The notes: a model not told the origin generated them from the sequence alone. A DNA stretch of 64,000 nucleotides from Ascidiimonas meishanensis (GCF_037782385.1 NZ_JBBEXD010000005.1:124001-188000); one strand, 5' to 3'. Shown: positions 1 through 9,323, counted from the stretch's first letter. A program made the numbers and translations.

Positions 1-1
1 C

Positions 2-745
2 ATAGAACAAGATAATATGTCTTTTCTTAAGTTAAAAATAAAAGTGAGACACAAAATTGTAGCTGATGGCTTGAATGATCATACTTTTGATGTTACCAAT
101 AAAGGAATTCATGTAGGTGCAGATAAGTTTAATGAGCTTATTGAAGACCCGTACACCCTATTAGTAGATATGCGAAACCACTATGAAAGTGAGATAGGGC
201 ATTTTAAAAATGCCATAACTCCAGATGTAGATACCTTTAGAGATTCGCTTCCTATCATAGAAAATAATTTAGCCCCTCATAAAGAAGACAAAAAGCTGGT
301 AATGTATTGTACTGGAGGCATTCGTTGTGAGAAGGCAAGTGCTTATTTTAAGCATAAAGGATTTAAAAATGTCTATCAATTAGAAGGTGGTATTATAAAT
401 TATGTAAGGCAGGTTGAAGCAAAGGGATTAGACAATAAGTTTGTAGGGAAAAATTTTGTGTTTGATGACCGAAGAGCTGAGCGGATAAGTAATGAAATCA
501 TTGCAAATTGCCATCAATGTGGTCAAGCTTGTGATACACATACAAACTGTGAAAATGAAGCGTGCCATTTGCTTTTTATTCAATGTGATCACTGCAAGAA
601 AAAAATGAACAATTGTTGTTCAAATGAGTGCAAAGAAGTAGCTGCCTTGCCTTATGAGGAGCGAAAAGCACTTCGCAAAGGAACTATAAAACCTAATAAT
701 ATTTTTAAGAAAGGAAGGTCTGAAGTATTAAAATTTAAGGAATAA
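2..745 (+). CDS. trhO: tRNA uridine(34) hydroxylase TrhO, 5' partial
   Basis: Rhodanese-type enzyme that, in the characterised family (YceA/TrhO), makes 5-hydroxyuridine at tRNA position 34. The reading frame stays open to the left edge (codons from base 2), so the first ATG at 17 is probably internal and the N-terminal domain lies outside the window. The rhodanese domain is visible, including the hallmark LVDMRNHYESEIGHF and the catalytic-loop cysteine in YCTGGIRCEKA. A cysteine-rich C-terminus (CHQCGQACDTH, CDHCKKKMNNCC) is typical of the family and may bind metal. Family identity is clear; only the start is unknown. Confidence 0.9.
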   Translation: MEQDNMSFLKLKIKVRHKIVADGLNDHTFDVTNKGIHVGADKFNELIEDPYTLLVDMRNHYESEIGHFKNAITPDVDTFRDSLPIIENNLAPHKEDKKLVMYCTGGIRCEKASAYFKHKGFKNVYQLEGGIINYVRQVEAKGLDNKFVGKNFVFDDRRAERISNEIIANCHQCGQACDTHTNCENEACHLLFIQCDHCKKKMNNCCSNECKEVAALPYEERKALRKGTIKPNNIFKKGRSEVLKFKE

Positions 746-857
746 GAGTGGACTATTATCTTAATTTATCATCTTAATAAATAATAGTATCTTTACCTTT
801 TTAGAAATTATTTACGAATCTTACTCGGTTTTTTTGATACCGATTAATATATAAAAA

Positions 858-2030
858 ATGGGTTGTAACAGTTGTTCGACCGGAAAAGACGGACAACCGC
901 GTGGTTGCAAGAATAATGGTACTTGCGGTAGCGATGGTTGTAATAAATTAACTGTTTTTGACTGGCTTTCAAATATGTCTCTGCCTTCTGGGCAGAAAAA
1001 GTTTGATTGTGTTGAAGTACGATTTAAAAATAGCAGAAAGGATTTTTATAGAAATAAAGAAAATCTAACCTTATCCATAGGCGATATTGTAGCAACTGAA
1101 GCCGCCTCCGGACACGATGTAGGTATTGTTACTTTAACTGGGGAACTCGTTAAAGTTCAGATGAAGAAAAAGAAAACAGACTGGAATAATCCAGAAGTTC
1201 CCAAGATCTATAGAAAAGCTTCTCAAAAAGATATTGATGTTTGGTCTAGAGTTAGAGATAGGGAAGAATCTGTCAAAAAGAGATCTAGAGAATTAGCTAT
1301 TTCTTTAGGGCTTCACATGAAAATCTCAGATGTAGAGTTTCAAGGAGATGGTTCTAAAGCTACTTTTTTTTATACCGCAGAAGAACGTGTAGATTTTAGA
1401 CAACTTATCAAAGAAATGGCCAAAGCATTTAGCATTCGTATTGAGATGCGTCAAATAGGCTTTAGGCAAGAAGCTGCTAGGCTTGGTGGAATTGGTTCTT
1501 GTGGCAGAGAACTTTGTTGTTCTACATGGCTAACAGATTTTCGTTCGGTAAATACCTCAGCAGCAAGATACCAGCAACTTTCACTCAATCCGCAGAAACT
1601 GGCTGGGCAATGTGGTAAATTAAAGTGCTGCCTAAACTATGAATTGGATTCTTATCTGGATGCACTTAATCAATTTCCTAAAATGGATGTTCGACTTAAG
1701 ACCCAGAAAGGGAGGGCCGGATGCCATAAAATAGATATCTTTAAAGGCCTTATGTGGTTTGCTTACGAAAAAGATGGGATGAACTGGCATAAACTTACCG
1801 TTAGGCAAGTAAATGAGATTATTGACGCCAATAAAAAAGGTGGCGAAGTAGCAAGTCTGGAAGAATATGCTTCAGAATTAATGGAAACAAATACTAAAAA
1901 AGAGTTTGAGAACGTTGTAGGTCAAGATAGTTTAACTAGGTTTGATACTCCCAAAAAACACAAAAGCAGAAGGAAAAATCGCAATAAAGGACGTTCTAAT
2001 TACAAGAAAAAATCGAATTCTCAGAAATAA
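858..2030 (+). CDS. PSP1 domain protein, RicT-like
   Basis: A 390-residue PSP1-domain protein of the RicT/YaaT family. In Bacillus RicT joins RicA and RicF in an iron-sulfur complex that affects RNase Y-dependent mRNA maturation; that role is unproven in Bacteroidota. Visible features are an N-terminal cysteine cluster (C3, C6, C17, C23, C28), the PSP1 core with CGRELCCSTWL and CGKLKCCLNYEL cysteine motifs, and a basic lysine/arginine-rich tail of about 40 residues absent from the shorter Bacillus protein. Its stop overlaps the gldH start by one base (TAATG), which suggests translational coupling. Confidence 0.88.
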   Translation: MGCNSCSTGKDGQPRGCKNNGTCGSDGCNKLTVFDWLSNMSLPSGQKKFDCVEVRFKNSRKDFYRNKENLTLSIGDIVATEAASGHDVGIVTLTGELVKVQMKKKKTDWNNPEVPKIYRKASQKDIDVWSRVRDREESVKKRSRELAISLGLHMKISDVEFQGDGSKATFFYTAEERVDFRQLIKEMAKAFSIRIEMRQIGFRQEAARLGGIGSCGRELCCSTWLTDFRSVNTSAARYQQLSLNPQKLAGQCGKLKCCLNYELDSYLDALNQFPKMDVRLKTQKGRAGCHKIDIFKGLMWFAYEKDGMNWHKLTVRQVNEIIDANKKGGEVASLEEYASELMETNTKKEFENVVGQDSLTRFDTPKKHKSRRKNRNKGRSNYKKKSNSQK

Positions 2031-2512
2031 TGCTTAGGCAATTTTCATATTTCACTATACTATTTTTATTAGTATCCTGCGATTCAAAGAGTGTGTATTC
2101 TTCCTTTGAAAGTGTAGATAATAGTTGGAAAGAAGGAGAAAAGATTTCATTTGATTTTAAATCACCAGATTCCATCCAAAAATATAATTTATATGTATTA
2201 ATAAGGAATGATGAAAATTATGCCTTTAGCAATTTGTATTTAATTGTTGGGATGGATTTTCCTAATGGGAATCGTGTTGTTGATACTCTTCAGTATGAAA
2301 TGGCTAAACCAGATGGTACTTGGTTAGGAGAAGGGTTCACTTCTTTAAAAGAAAGCAAACTTTGGTATAAAGAGGATATTATTTTTTCCGTACAAGGAGA
2401 ATATAAAGTACAGATAGAGCATGCTATGCGTATAAATGGCAAGGTAGAGGGCGTAAAGACCCTTGAAGGAATAAAAGATATTGGCTTTAAAATAGAAGCT
2501 ACTACAAATTAA
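2030..2512 (+). CDS. gldH: gliding motility lipoprotein GldH
   Basis: A 160-residue lipoprotein with a short signal peptide and lipobox (FLLVSC, Cys17). The body matches the GldH family: a conserved YxLYVLIRNDENYAFSNLYL-type segment and the KPDGTWLGEG motif. In Flavobacterium johnsoniae GldH is needed for gliding and is linked to type IX secretion. It sits between the ricT-like gene (one-base overlap) and the PBP1A gene 12 bases downstream, an arrangement common in flavobacteria. The T9SS cargo proteases elsewhere in the window fit this. Confidence 0.9.
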   Translation: MLRQFSYFTILFLLVSCDSKSVYSSFESVDNSWKEGEKISFDFKSPDSIQKYNLYVLIRNDENYAFSNLYLIVGMDFPNGNRVVDTLQYEMAKPDGTWLGEGFTSLKESKLWYKEDIIFSVQGEYKVQIEHAMRINGKVEGVKTLEGIKDIGFKIEATTN

Positions 2513-2524
2513 AAACGGATTAAG

Positions 2525-4855
2525 ATGGTAAAGAAGAGTTCTAAAACTTCTGTTACTCAACCTGCAGGATTTAGAAAGTATATTTGGTGGTTTTGGAAAT
2601 TACTTGGAACCATGTTACTGTCCATTGTATTGATATTTCTATTTGCATCATGGGGTTTTTTTGGAAAATTACCCACCTTTGAAATACTAGAGAACCCAAA
2701 AACGAATCTTGCAACTGAGATCATATCTTCTGATGGTGTAACCCTTGGAAAATTTTATTTCAACGATAACCGTACTCCAATATTTTATAAGGATTTACCT
2801 GAGCATCTGGTGGAAGCGTTGGTAGCTACAGAAGACGAACGTTATTATGAACACTCAGGGATAGACGCAAGGGGAACACTGAGAGCAGTACTTTTTTTAG
2901 GAACAAAAGGAGGTGCAAGTACCATTAGTCAGCAATTGGCTAAACTATTGTTTACAAATCAAAGATCTAAAAATATAGTAGGCCGTGTTATTCAGAAAAT
3001 TAAGGAATGGATTATTGCTACTCGCTTAGAAAGACAATATACTAAACAGGAAATCGTAGCGATGTATCTTAATATTTATGATTTTGGCTATAATGCAGAC
3101 GGGATTCGTTCGGCGGCTCGAATTTACTTTGGTAAAGAACCAATTGATCTCAATATTGAAGAATCTGCTATGTTAGTAGGAATGCTTAAAAACTCATCTT
3201 TATTTAATCCTATTAGAAGGGAAGAAAGGGTCACAAAACGGCGTAATGTGGTTTTGAAGCAAATGGAAAAGAACGATTATATTACAACTGCAGTTAAAGA
3301 TTCGCTTCAAAAACTACCACTGCAAATAAGATTTAATCCAGAATCACATAGGGAAGGTATTGCCACCTATTTTAGAATGTATTTACAACAAGATTTTCTA
3401 AAAAAATGGATTAAGAAGAATCCAAAAGAAGACGGTTCTGAATACAATATCTATTTAGATGGATTAAAAATTTATACTACCATAGATTCCAGAATGCAAG
3501 CGTATGCTGAAGAAGCGGTAAGTGAGCATATGAAAAGGCTTCAGACAGAATTTTTTGTTCAGAATACTCCAGAAAGAAACAAAACAGCTCCGTTTCTGAA
3601 TGTGAATGAAAAAGAAATCAGAGGTATTTTAGGACGCGCCATTAAACAATCTGATAGGTGGCGAAAAATGAAGGCTAAAGGAATTAGTGAAAAAGAAATA
3701 TTTACCTCTTTTAGCAAAAAAAGAGAAATGTCCGTTTTTAGTTGGAATGGAGAGAAAGATACCATAATGACGCCTTTAGACTCAATTAGATATTACAAGC
3801 ATTTCTTGCGAACTGGTATGATGAGTATGGAGCCGGAAACAGGGCATGTAAAAGCTTGGGTGGGAGGAATAGACTACAAACACTTTCAGTATGATCAGGT
3901 ATATATGGGTGCCAGACAAGCGGGATCTACTTTTAAACCCTTTGTATACACCACCGCTATTGATCAGCTCCACTTGTCTCCATGTGACTCGCTTCCAGAT
4001 GTATATAATTGTATAGAGGCAAATAAGTTTGGAAACTTAGAGCCTTGGTGTCCTAAAAATTCTGATGGAAAGTATTCCGGCGAAATGCGAACGCTTAAAA
4101 ATGCATTAGCCAATTCAGTAAATACAATTACTGCCAAATTAATGGATAAGGTAGGCCCTCAACCCGTTGCGAATCTTGCCAAAAGATTAGGGATTACTGC
4201 AGATATTCCAGAAGTACCTTCTATTGCACTAGGAACACCAGACATTACAGTATATGAAATGGTAGGAGCATATGGTACTTTTGCAAATCAGGGAGTTTAC
4301 GTAAAGCCTGTAATGATAACTCGAATTGAAGACAAAAATGGAAAAGTACTCTATGAGTATGTGCCTGAAACCCGAGATGTATTAAGTCCTGAGGTTGCCT
4401 ATGCTACAGTAAATTTAATGCAAGGAGTAACTGAGGCGGGTTCTGGATCCCGTTTGAGGCATGCGTGGGCAAAAGATCAGACGCTTTACAAAGAAATAAT
4501 TACTGGATATCCTTACAATCTTACAAATCCAATAGCAGGAAAAACAGGAACTACTCAAAATCAGAGTGATGGATGGTTTATGGGTATGGTACCAAACCTA
4601 GTAACTGGTGTATGGGTTGGTGGAGAAGATAGAGCAACTCACTTTAGATCTACTTCTTACGGACAAGGCGCTAGTATGGCCTTACCCATCTGGGCGTTGT
4701 ACATGAAAAAATGTTATCTAAATAAAGAATTGGATATTTCAAAAAGCGCTTTTGAAAAACCTGAGGAGATGACTATCAATACAGATTGCTCTAAGAAGCC
4801 GGAAGGTAAAGTGGAAGTAATAGACACAGAAGAATTAGATGGTATAAACTTCTAA
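2525..4855 (+). CDS. Penicillin-binding protein 1A (glycosyltransferase/transpeptidase)
   Basis: Bifunctional class A PBP that polymerises glycan strands and cross-links peptides in peptidoglycan. One N-terminal membrane anchor (about residues 20-45) precedes a GT51 domain with EDERYYEHSGID (about 103-114, catalytic Glu) and GGASTISQQLAK. The transpeptidase domain has the serine nucleophile in STFK (about S468), SVN (about 531) and KTGT (about 673). Length of 776 residues is normal. A region of about 50 residues containing NTPERNKTAPFLNVNEKEI lies between the domains. Last gene of the ricT-gldH-PBP1A run. Confidence 0.95.
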   Translation: MVKKSSKTSVTQPAGFRKYIWWFWKLLGTMLLSIVLIFLFASWGFFGKLPTFEILENPKTNLATEIISSDGVTLGKFYFNDNRTPIFYKDLPEHLVEALVATEDERYYEHSGIDARGTLRAVLFLGTKGGASTISQQLAKLLFTNQRSKNIVGRVIQKIKEWIIATRLERQYTKQEIVAMYLNIYDFGYNADGIRSAARIYFGKEPIDLNIEESAMLVGMLKNSSLFNPIRREERVTKRRNVVLKQMEKNDYITTAVKDSLQKLPLQIRFNPESHREGIATYFRMYLQQDFLKKWIKKNPKEDGSEYNIYLDGLKIYTTIDSRMQAYAEEAVSEHMKRLQTEFFVQNTPERNKTAPFLNVNEKEIRGILGRAIKQSDRWRKMKAKGISEKEIFTSFSKKREMSVFSWNGEKDTIMTPLDSIRYYKHFLRTGMMSMEPETGHVKAWVGGIDYKHFQYDQVYMGARQAGSTFKPFVYTTAIDQLHLSPCDSLPDVYNCIEANKFGNLEPWCPKNSDGKYSGEMRTLKNALANSVNTITAKLMDKVGPQPVANLAKRLGITADIPEVPSIALGTPDITVYEMVGAYGTFANQGVYVKPVMITRIEDKNGKVLYEYVPETRDVLSPEVAYATVNLMQGVTEAGSGSRLRHAWAKDQTLYKEIITGYPYNLTNPIAGKTGTTQNQSDGWFMGMVPNLVTGVWVGGEDRATHFRSTSYGQGASMALPIWALYMKKCYLNKELDISKSAFEKPEEMTINTDCSKKPEGKVEVIDTEELDGINF

Positions 4856-4975
4856 GTACAGAATAATTTGTAATTCTTTAACCGGATTAGGTTCTCATTT
4901 CATTATTTCAAAATTAACCAATTTATAGGAGTGGTCTTTTGAGAATTTCGTAATTTTCCCTAAAAATAACACGAA

Positions 4976-5677
4976 ATGATTAACAAGAAAGTAAAGTCAG
5001 TTCATGTGGCACTTTCAGGTGTACAGAGCAGTATGACATTTATGTTTGGTGGCTTTGGTCTCTGTGGAATTCCTGAAAATAGTATTGAGGAATTGGTCAA
5101 CCTTAAAGTAAAAGATCTTACCTGTATTTCTAACAATGCTGGTGTAGATGATTTTGGACTGGGGTTATTGCTGCAAAATAGACAGATTAAAAAGATGATT
5201 TCTTCTTACGTAGGTGAGAATGATGAATTTGAACGACAAATGCTTCATGGTGAATTAGAAGTTGAATTGATCCCTCAAGGCACATTAGCAGAACGCTGTC
5301 GAGCAGCACAAGGAGGATTTCCCGCTTTTTATACACCAGCTGGTTTTGGCACTGAAGTGGCACAGGGCAAAGAAACAAGGGAATTTAATGGTAAGATGTA
5401 CGTCTTAGAACATGCATTTAAAGCCGATTTCGCTTTTGTGAAGGCATGGAAAGGAGATGAAGCCGGCAATCTTATATTTAAAGGAACCGCACGTAATTTT
5501 AATCCTTGTATGTGTGGAGCAGCCAGAATAACGGTTGCGGAGGTAGAGGAGTTGCTCCCTGCAGGCTATTTAGACCCAAATGAAATTCACATCCCAGGAA
5601 TATTTGTTCAACGCATTTTTCAAGGGAATAAATATGAAAAAAGAATAGAGCAAAGAACCGTAAGATCAAAAAACTAA
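4976..5677 (+). CDS. scoA: 3-oxoacid CoA-transferase subunit A
   Basis: Alpha subunit of a succinyl-CoA:3-ketoacid (or acetoacetate) CoA-transferase, used in ketone-body and short-chain fatty-acid metabolism. The glycine-rich motif GGFGLCGIPEN lies near residues 25-35 and the family block NFNPCMCGAARITVAEVEE is near 175. The downstream subunit B gene starts two bases after the stop, so the two form an operon. Substrate preference between acetoacetate and related acids cannot be told from sequence. Confidence 0.93.
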   Translation: MINKKVKSVHVALSGVQSSMTFMFGGFGLCGIPENSIEELVNLKVKDLTCISNNAGVDDFGLGLLLQNRQIKKMISSYVGENDEFERQMLHGELEVELIPQGTLAERCRAAQGGFPAFYTPAGFGTEVAQGKETREFNGKMYVLEHAFKADFAFVKAWKGDEAGNLIFKGTARNFNPCMCGAARITVAEVEELLPAGYLDPNEIHIPGIFVQRIFQGNKYEKRIEQRTVRSKN

Positions 5678-5678
5678 G

Positions 5679-6335
5679 ATGAGTTTAACAAAAAATCAAA
5701 TTGCACAACGCATAGCCCGAGAGGTAAAAGATGGGTATTATGTAAATCTGGGAATTGGGATACCAACGTTAGTAGCCAATTTCGTCAGGGAAGATATTTC
5801 TGTTGAGTTTCAAAGTGAAAATGGGGTTTTAGGTATGGGACCTTTTCCTTTTGAAGGTGAAGAGGATGCAGATCTTATAAATGCTGGCAAACAAACCATT
5901 ACAACGCTCCCAGGAGCTTCTTTTTTTGATTCGGCAATGAGTTTTTCTATGATTAGAGGTCAACACGTAGACCTTACCATACTAGGCGCTATGGAAGTAG
6001 ATGAAAATGGTGATATTGCCAATTGGAAGATTCCAGGTAAAATGGTAAAAGGAATGGGAGGGGCAATGGATTTGGTTGCTTCTGCAGAAAACATTATCGT
6101 AGCTATGATGCACACTAATAAAGCAGGAGCTTCTAAGCTTCTTAAAAAATGTAGCTTACCTCTAACGGGCGTAAAATGTGTTAGAAAGGTGGTTACTAAT
6201 TTGGCCGTAATGGATATTACTGACAGAGGTTTTTTATTATTAGAGCGTGCACCAGGGGTTAGTGTGGAAGCTATAAAGAACGCTACCGAGGGTAATTTAA
6301 TCATAGAGGGTGCTATTCCTGAAATGAAATTTTAA
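5679..6335 (+). CDS. scoB: 3-oxoacid CoA-transferase subunit B
   Basis: Beta subunit of the same CoA-transferase. It carries the active-site glutamate in FQSENGVLGMGP (about E47), which in the family forms the glutamyl-CoA intermediate. The motif VNLGIGIPTLVANF near residue 22 is also typical. Its 218 residues are the usual length. It is the last gene of the two-gene unit; the next 660 bases to the protease gene are non-coding. Confidence 0.94.
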   Translation: MSLTKNQIAQRIAREVKDGYYVNLGIGIPTLVANFVREDISVEFQSENGVLGMGPFPFEGEEDADLINAGKQTITTLPGASFFDSAMSFSMIRGQHVDLTILGAMEVDENGDIANWKIPGKMVKGMGGAMDLVASAENIIVAMMHTNKAGASKLLKKCSLPLTGVKCVRKVVTNLAVMDITDRGFLLLERAPGVSVEAIKNATEGNLIIEGAIPEMKF

Positions 6336-6600
6336 AGCATTTTGTAAGTAATTTCTGCAAAAACGTGTATTTCATCGATTTTTTAATGTATTTTATCGAT
6401 TATTCCGAAATATTTTGTTATGTTTGATCAAGTTTTTACCCCAAAGCTTAGTAACATGAAAATCAAATTACAATTAACCTCAAGATCAAACTTTCACCCC
6501 AATCAAGATTGGAATTCCCAAGATTCTTATTTTGAAGGATTGCGCTCAACTACTAAACTTCTAAGAAGTTTAATAATTGTAGCGAAGAAAGTTTTTATGC

Positions 6601-6785
6601 TTTAATGAAAAACGTGAGTCTGATACTTTTTTGCCCCAAAAAGGAGTATCTCACTGTAAAGGATCAACGCAGCCCCAAACAATTCACCTGCAGCCCCTGA
6701 AAGTGGAACCACTCAAAATTGTTATAATAAGTTAATAGTTATGTTTGTTTAGTCTTTACAATTATCAGACTCACGTTTCATTAAA
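6601..6785. repeat. Inverted-repeat element, MITE-like
   Basis: Bases 6601-6625 and 6763-6785 are inverted copies of each other, differing only by a two-base indel (core AACGTGAGTCTGATA and TATCAGACTCACGTT). They enclose about 137 bases that are richer in G+C than the flanks and contain a twice-repeated GCAGCCCC and a small hairpin (AGTGGAACCACT). No open frame long enough for a transposase is present. A non-autonomous insertion element is the best reading; a structured RNA is the alternative. Confidence 0.5.
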
Positions 6786-6912
6786 TTTCTTCCTTTCATT
6801 TCTAGTTGTTAACAAATATTTAATAAGAATTACGGGATAACCGTAGTGCTTTTGAATTTTAGAGAACATTTTACCTAAAATGTTGTGATTAATATACTTA
6901 AAAGCTGTTTTT

Positions 6913-6968
6913 CATCGAATAAATCACACTAATTTGGTTGTTTTCATAAATTTTTAACAAATTTGTAA
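6913..6968 (+). promoter_or_regulatory. Upstream element of M43 protease gene
   Basis: CATCGAAT at 6913-6920 is followed 41 bases later by TTAACAAATTTGTAA (6954-6968), almost a perfect palindrome. A TTG at 6938-6940 and CAAATTTG at 6958-6965 (one mismatch to TAnnTTTG, spacing 17) could form the promoter. The same two sites with 42-base spacing lie upstream of the M4 protease at 56794. Confidence 0.45.
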
Positions 6969-6996
6969 GATTATATACCAATTAAATCTCTTAAAA

Positions 6997-9303
6997 ATGA
7001 TTAGAAAAATTACACTTTTACTCTTTATGTGTTTGACCGTGGGTGTTATGTCTGCGCAAAAAGCACAAAGAGATTGTGCTTCCATGGAAAATTTGGAGTA
7101 CAGAATGCAGCAAGACCCGCAACTTGCGGATCGTATGGCAGAAATTGAAACTTATACTCAATCCAAGATTGAGGAATTAAGGCAAAACAGAATTGATGGA
7201 AATATAATCACTATTCCCGTTGTAGTGCACATTATTTATAGCAATGCACAGGAAAATATCAGTGATGCACAAATTCAGTCACAAATTGATGTTCTGAATG
7301 AAGATTTTCGTCGTTTAAATGCAGATGCTGATGGAACATGGCCTCAGGCCGCAGATACGCAAATAGAATTTTGCTTATCAACCATCGATGAGAACGGAAA
7401 TGCAACAAATGGGGTAACCAGAAAATCTTCTACAAGAACTTCATGGGGTACTAATGACGCTATGAAAAGTTCAGCAAACGGTGGTGTAGATGCCTGGGAT
7501 ACTACAAAATACCTTAACATGTGGGTATGTAATATTGGAGGAGGAATTCTTGGATATGCTCAATTTCCAGGTGGTAACGCTGCTACAGATGGTATTGTAA
7601 TGAGTCCTCAATACTTTGGTAGTTCTGCTAAAGGTACAGGGTTTTATCTTTCTGCTCCTTTTGATCTAGGTAGAACAACTACTCATGAAGTAGGTCATTT
7701 CTTAAACCTTAGACATATTTGGGGTGATGGTAACTGTAACTTTGATGATTTTGTAGCAGATACTCCTGATTCAGACGCACCAAACTTTGGATGTGCAGAA
7801 GGAACTGTTTCTTGTGGAACCGTAGATATGGTTCAGAACTATATGGATTACTCGGATGACGGTTGTATGAATTTGTATACCCAAGGTCAAACAGATCGTA
7901 TGAGAGTTACCTTATTACCAGGTGGTGTAAGAGAGTCTTTAGGAGCATCAGATCAATGTGGTACTCCACCAGATCCAACCTGTGACGATGGAATCCAGAA
8001 TGGAGATGAAGAAGGTGTAGACTGTGGTGGTTCAGATTGCCCTGCATGTCCAGATCCAACCTGTGATGATGGAATCCAGAATGGAGATGAAGAAGGTGTA
8101 GATTGCGGTGGGTCTTCTTGTGAGCCATGTGAGACTGGATGCTCTGAAAACGGAGTAACGCTATCTATTACTTTTGATAACTTCCCTAACGAAACATCTT
8201 GGGTATTAACAGATGCTAGTGGTTCAACAGTAGCCTCTGGAGGTACTTATGGTAGTGAGCCAGACGGTTCAACGCTTACAGAAGATATTTGTCTACCAGA
8301 TGGATGCTATACTTTTACATTGAATGATAGTTTTGGTGACGGTATTTGCTGCGCCTTTGGAAATGGCTCATATAGCCTTACAAGTGCAGACGGAACTGTA
8401 TTGGCATCAGGTGGTGACTTTGAATCTTCTGATTCAACAGATTTCTGTGTAGGTGAAGGTTCAGAACCCACATGTGATGATGGCATCCAAAATGGAGATG
8501 AAGAAGGTGTAGATTGTGGTGGTTCTGCTTGTGCACCATGTGAAATAGGAGGAATAGATACACTAAATCAAGTATTCTTTGAGACTGGGTTTGATGGATG
8601 GATTGATGGAGGTAGCGATTGTGGTTACTATTCTGGTCCACGTTCTTGGGAAGGTGTTTCTTCAATCTATATTAGAGACAACTCTGGTACAAGATCATCA
8701 CTAACTTCTCCAGCCTTAGATATGTCTTCGTACAATCAAGTAGAAATTGAATTCTATTTCTATCCTTTCAGTATGGAGAATGGTGAAGATTTCATCGTAA
8801 GTTTCTATGATGGTGCAAGCTGGATTGATGTAGCTGCTTATGCTGCTGGTACTAGCTTTAACAATAATGGTTTCTATGTGGCAACTATTACGTTGAGTTC
8901 TAATGATCTTAACTTTGCCGCTAACTCTGCATTTAGATTTACAAATGATGCTTCTAATAATTCAGATCTTATTTATTTAGATGAGATTACTATTAAAGGA
9001 ATCTCATTTGCTAGAGAAGCAAGATTAAACGGTGAGCCTAGATTATTACGCTCTATGAGAGATGGTGAAGGTACTTTTGATGCATTGCTATATCCAAATC
9101 CGGTAACTAATGGTGTGCTTAACATCAATACTTTTGGTGCAGAGAGTGCTAAATATCGTATTATGAACCTTCTTGGACAAACCGTACAGGCTGGTTCACT
9201 TAAAGAAAGAAACTTAAACGTAAGCGGTCTGCAGGCAGGTGTTTATATTTTCGAGTTAAATGATGGTGAAGAAATTACAACAGAGAAATTTGTGAAACAA
9301 TAA
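6997..9303 (+). CDS. Secreted M43 zinc metalloprotease with T9SS sorting domain
   Basis: Exported protease of the pregnancy-associated plasma protein-A (M43) family, 768 residues. It has a signal peptide ending near MSAQ (about 20) and a catalytic motif HEVGHFLNLRH (about 230-240) with the Met-turn region NYMDY. Cysteine-rich linkers built on CDDGIQNGDEEGVDCGG occur three times (about 326, 353 and 491), with an adhesion-like domain between copies two and three. A jelly-roll or MAM-like domain (about 528-670) follows, then a type A T9SS C-terminal domain (YPNPVTNGVLNI to the end). The jelly-roll domain is closely related to one in the M4 protease at 56794. Confidence 0.92.
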   Translation: MIRKITLLLFMCLTVGVMSAQKAQRDCASMENLEYRMQQDPQLADRMAEIETYTQSKIEELRQNRIDGNIITIPVVVHIIYSNAQENISDAQIQSQIDVLNEDFRRLNADADGTWPQAADTQIEFCLSTIDENGNATNGVTRKSSTRTSWGTNDAMKSSANGGVDAWDTTKYLNMWVCNIGGGILGYAQFPGGNAATDGIVMSPQYFGSSAKGTGFYLSAPFDLGRTTTHEVGHFLNLRHIWGDGNCNFDDFVADTPDSDAPNFGCAEGTVSCGTVDMVQNYMDYSDDGCMNLYTQGQTDRMRVTLLPGGVRESLGASDQCGTPPDPTCDDGIQNGDEEGVDCGGSDCPACPDPTCDDGIQNGDEEGVDCGGSSCEPCETGCSENGVTLSITFDNFPNETSWVLTDASGSTVASGGTYGSEPDGSTLTEDICLPDGCYTFTLNDSFGDGICCAFGNGSYSLTSADGTVLASGGDFESSDSTDFCVGEGSEPTCDDGIQNGDEEGVDCGGSACAPCEIGGIDTLNQVFFETGFDGWIDGGSDCGYYSGPRSWEGVSSIYIRDNSGTRSSLTSPALDMSSYNQVEIEFYFYPFSMENGEDFIVSFYDGASWIDVAAYAAGTSFNNNGFYVATITLSSNDLNFAANSAFRFTNDASNNSDLIYLDEITIKGISFAREARLNGEPRLLRSMRDGEGTFDALLYPNPVTNGVLNINTFGAESAKYRIMNLLGQTVQAGSLKERNLNVSGLQAGVYIFELNDGEEITTEKFVKQ

Positions 9304-9323
9304 TTCTAATTCCATATTATATG

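Larger units (their letters stand above)
6336..6996. other. Intergenic region with MITE-like element and protease promoter
   Basis: No convincing gene in 660 bases. It holds, left to right: two near-copies of a short site (CATCGATT at 6373-6380 and TATCGATT at 6394-6401), a 61-codon open frame (6420-6605) that looks random, an inverted-repeat element (6601-6785, listed separately), and the upstream region of the M43 protease with CATCGAAT (6913-6920) and a palindrome-like TTAACAAATTTGTAA (6954-6968). Confidence 0.6.

Noticed and set aside
5960..6304. 114-codon antisense frame inside scoB
   Set aside because: Fully within a clear CoA-transferase gene, with no motif of its own.
6420..6605. 61-codon plus-strand frame before the M43 protease
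   Set aside because: Composition looks random, no family match, and it ends inside the left arm of the inverted-repeat element.
7970..8560. Three repeated segments that could suggest a CRISPR or satellite array
   Set aside because: They are in-frame cysteine-rich linker repeats of the protease protein, and unevenly spaced.
7907..8665. Antisense histidine- and leucine-rich frames in the M43 protease gene
   Set aside because: Shadow frames produced by the Asp/Gly-rich coding strand.
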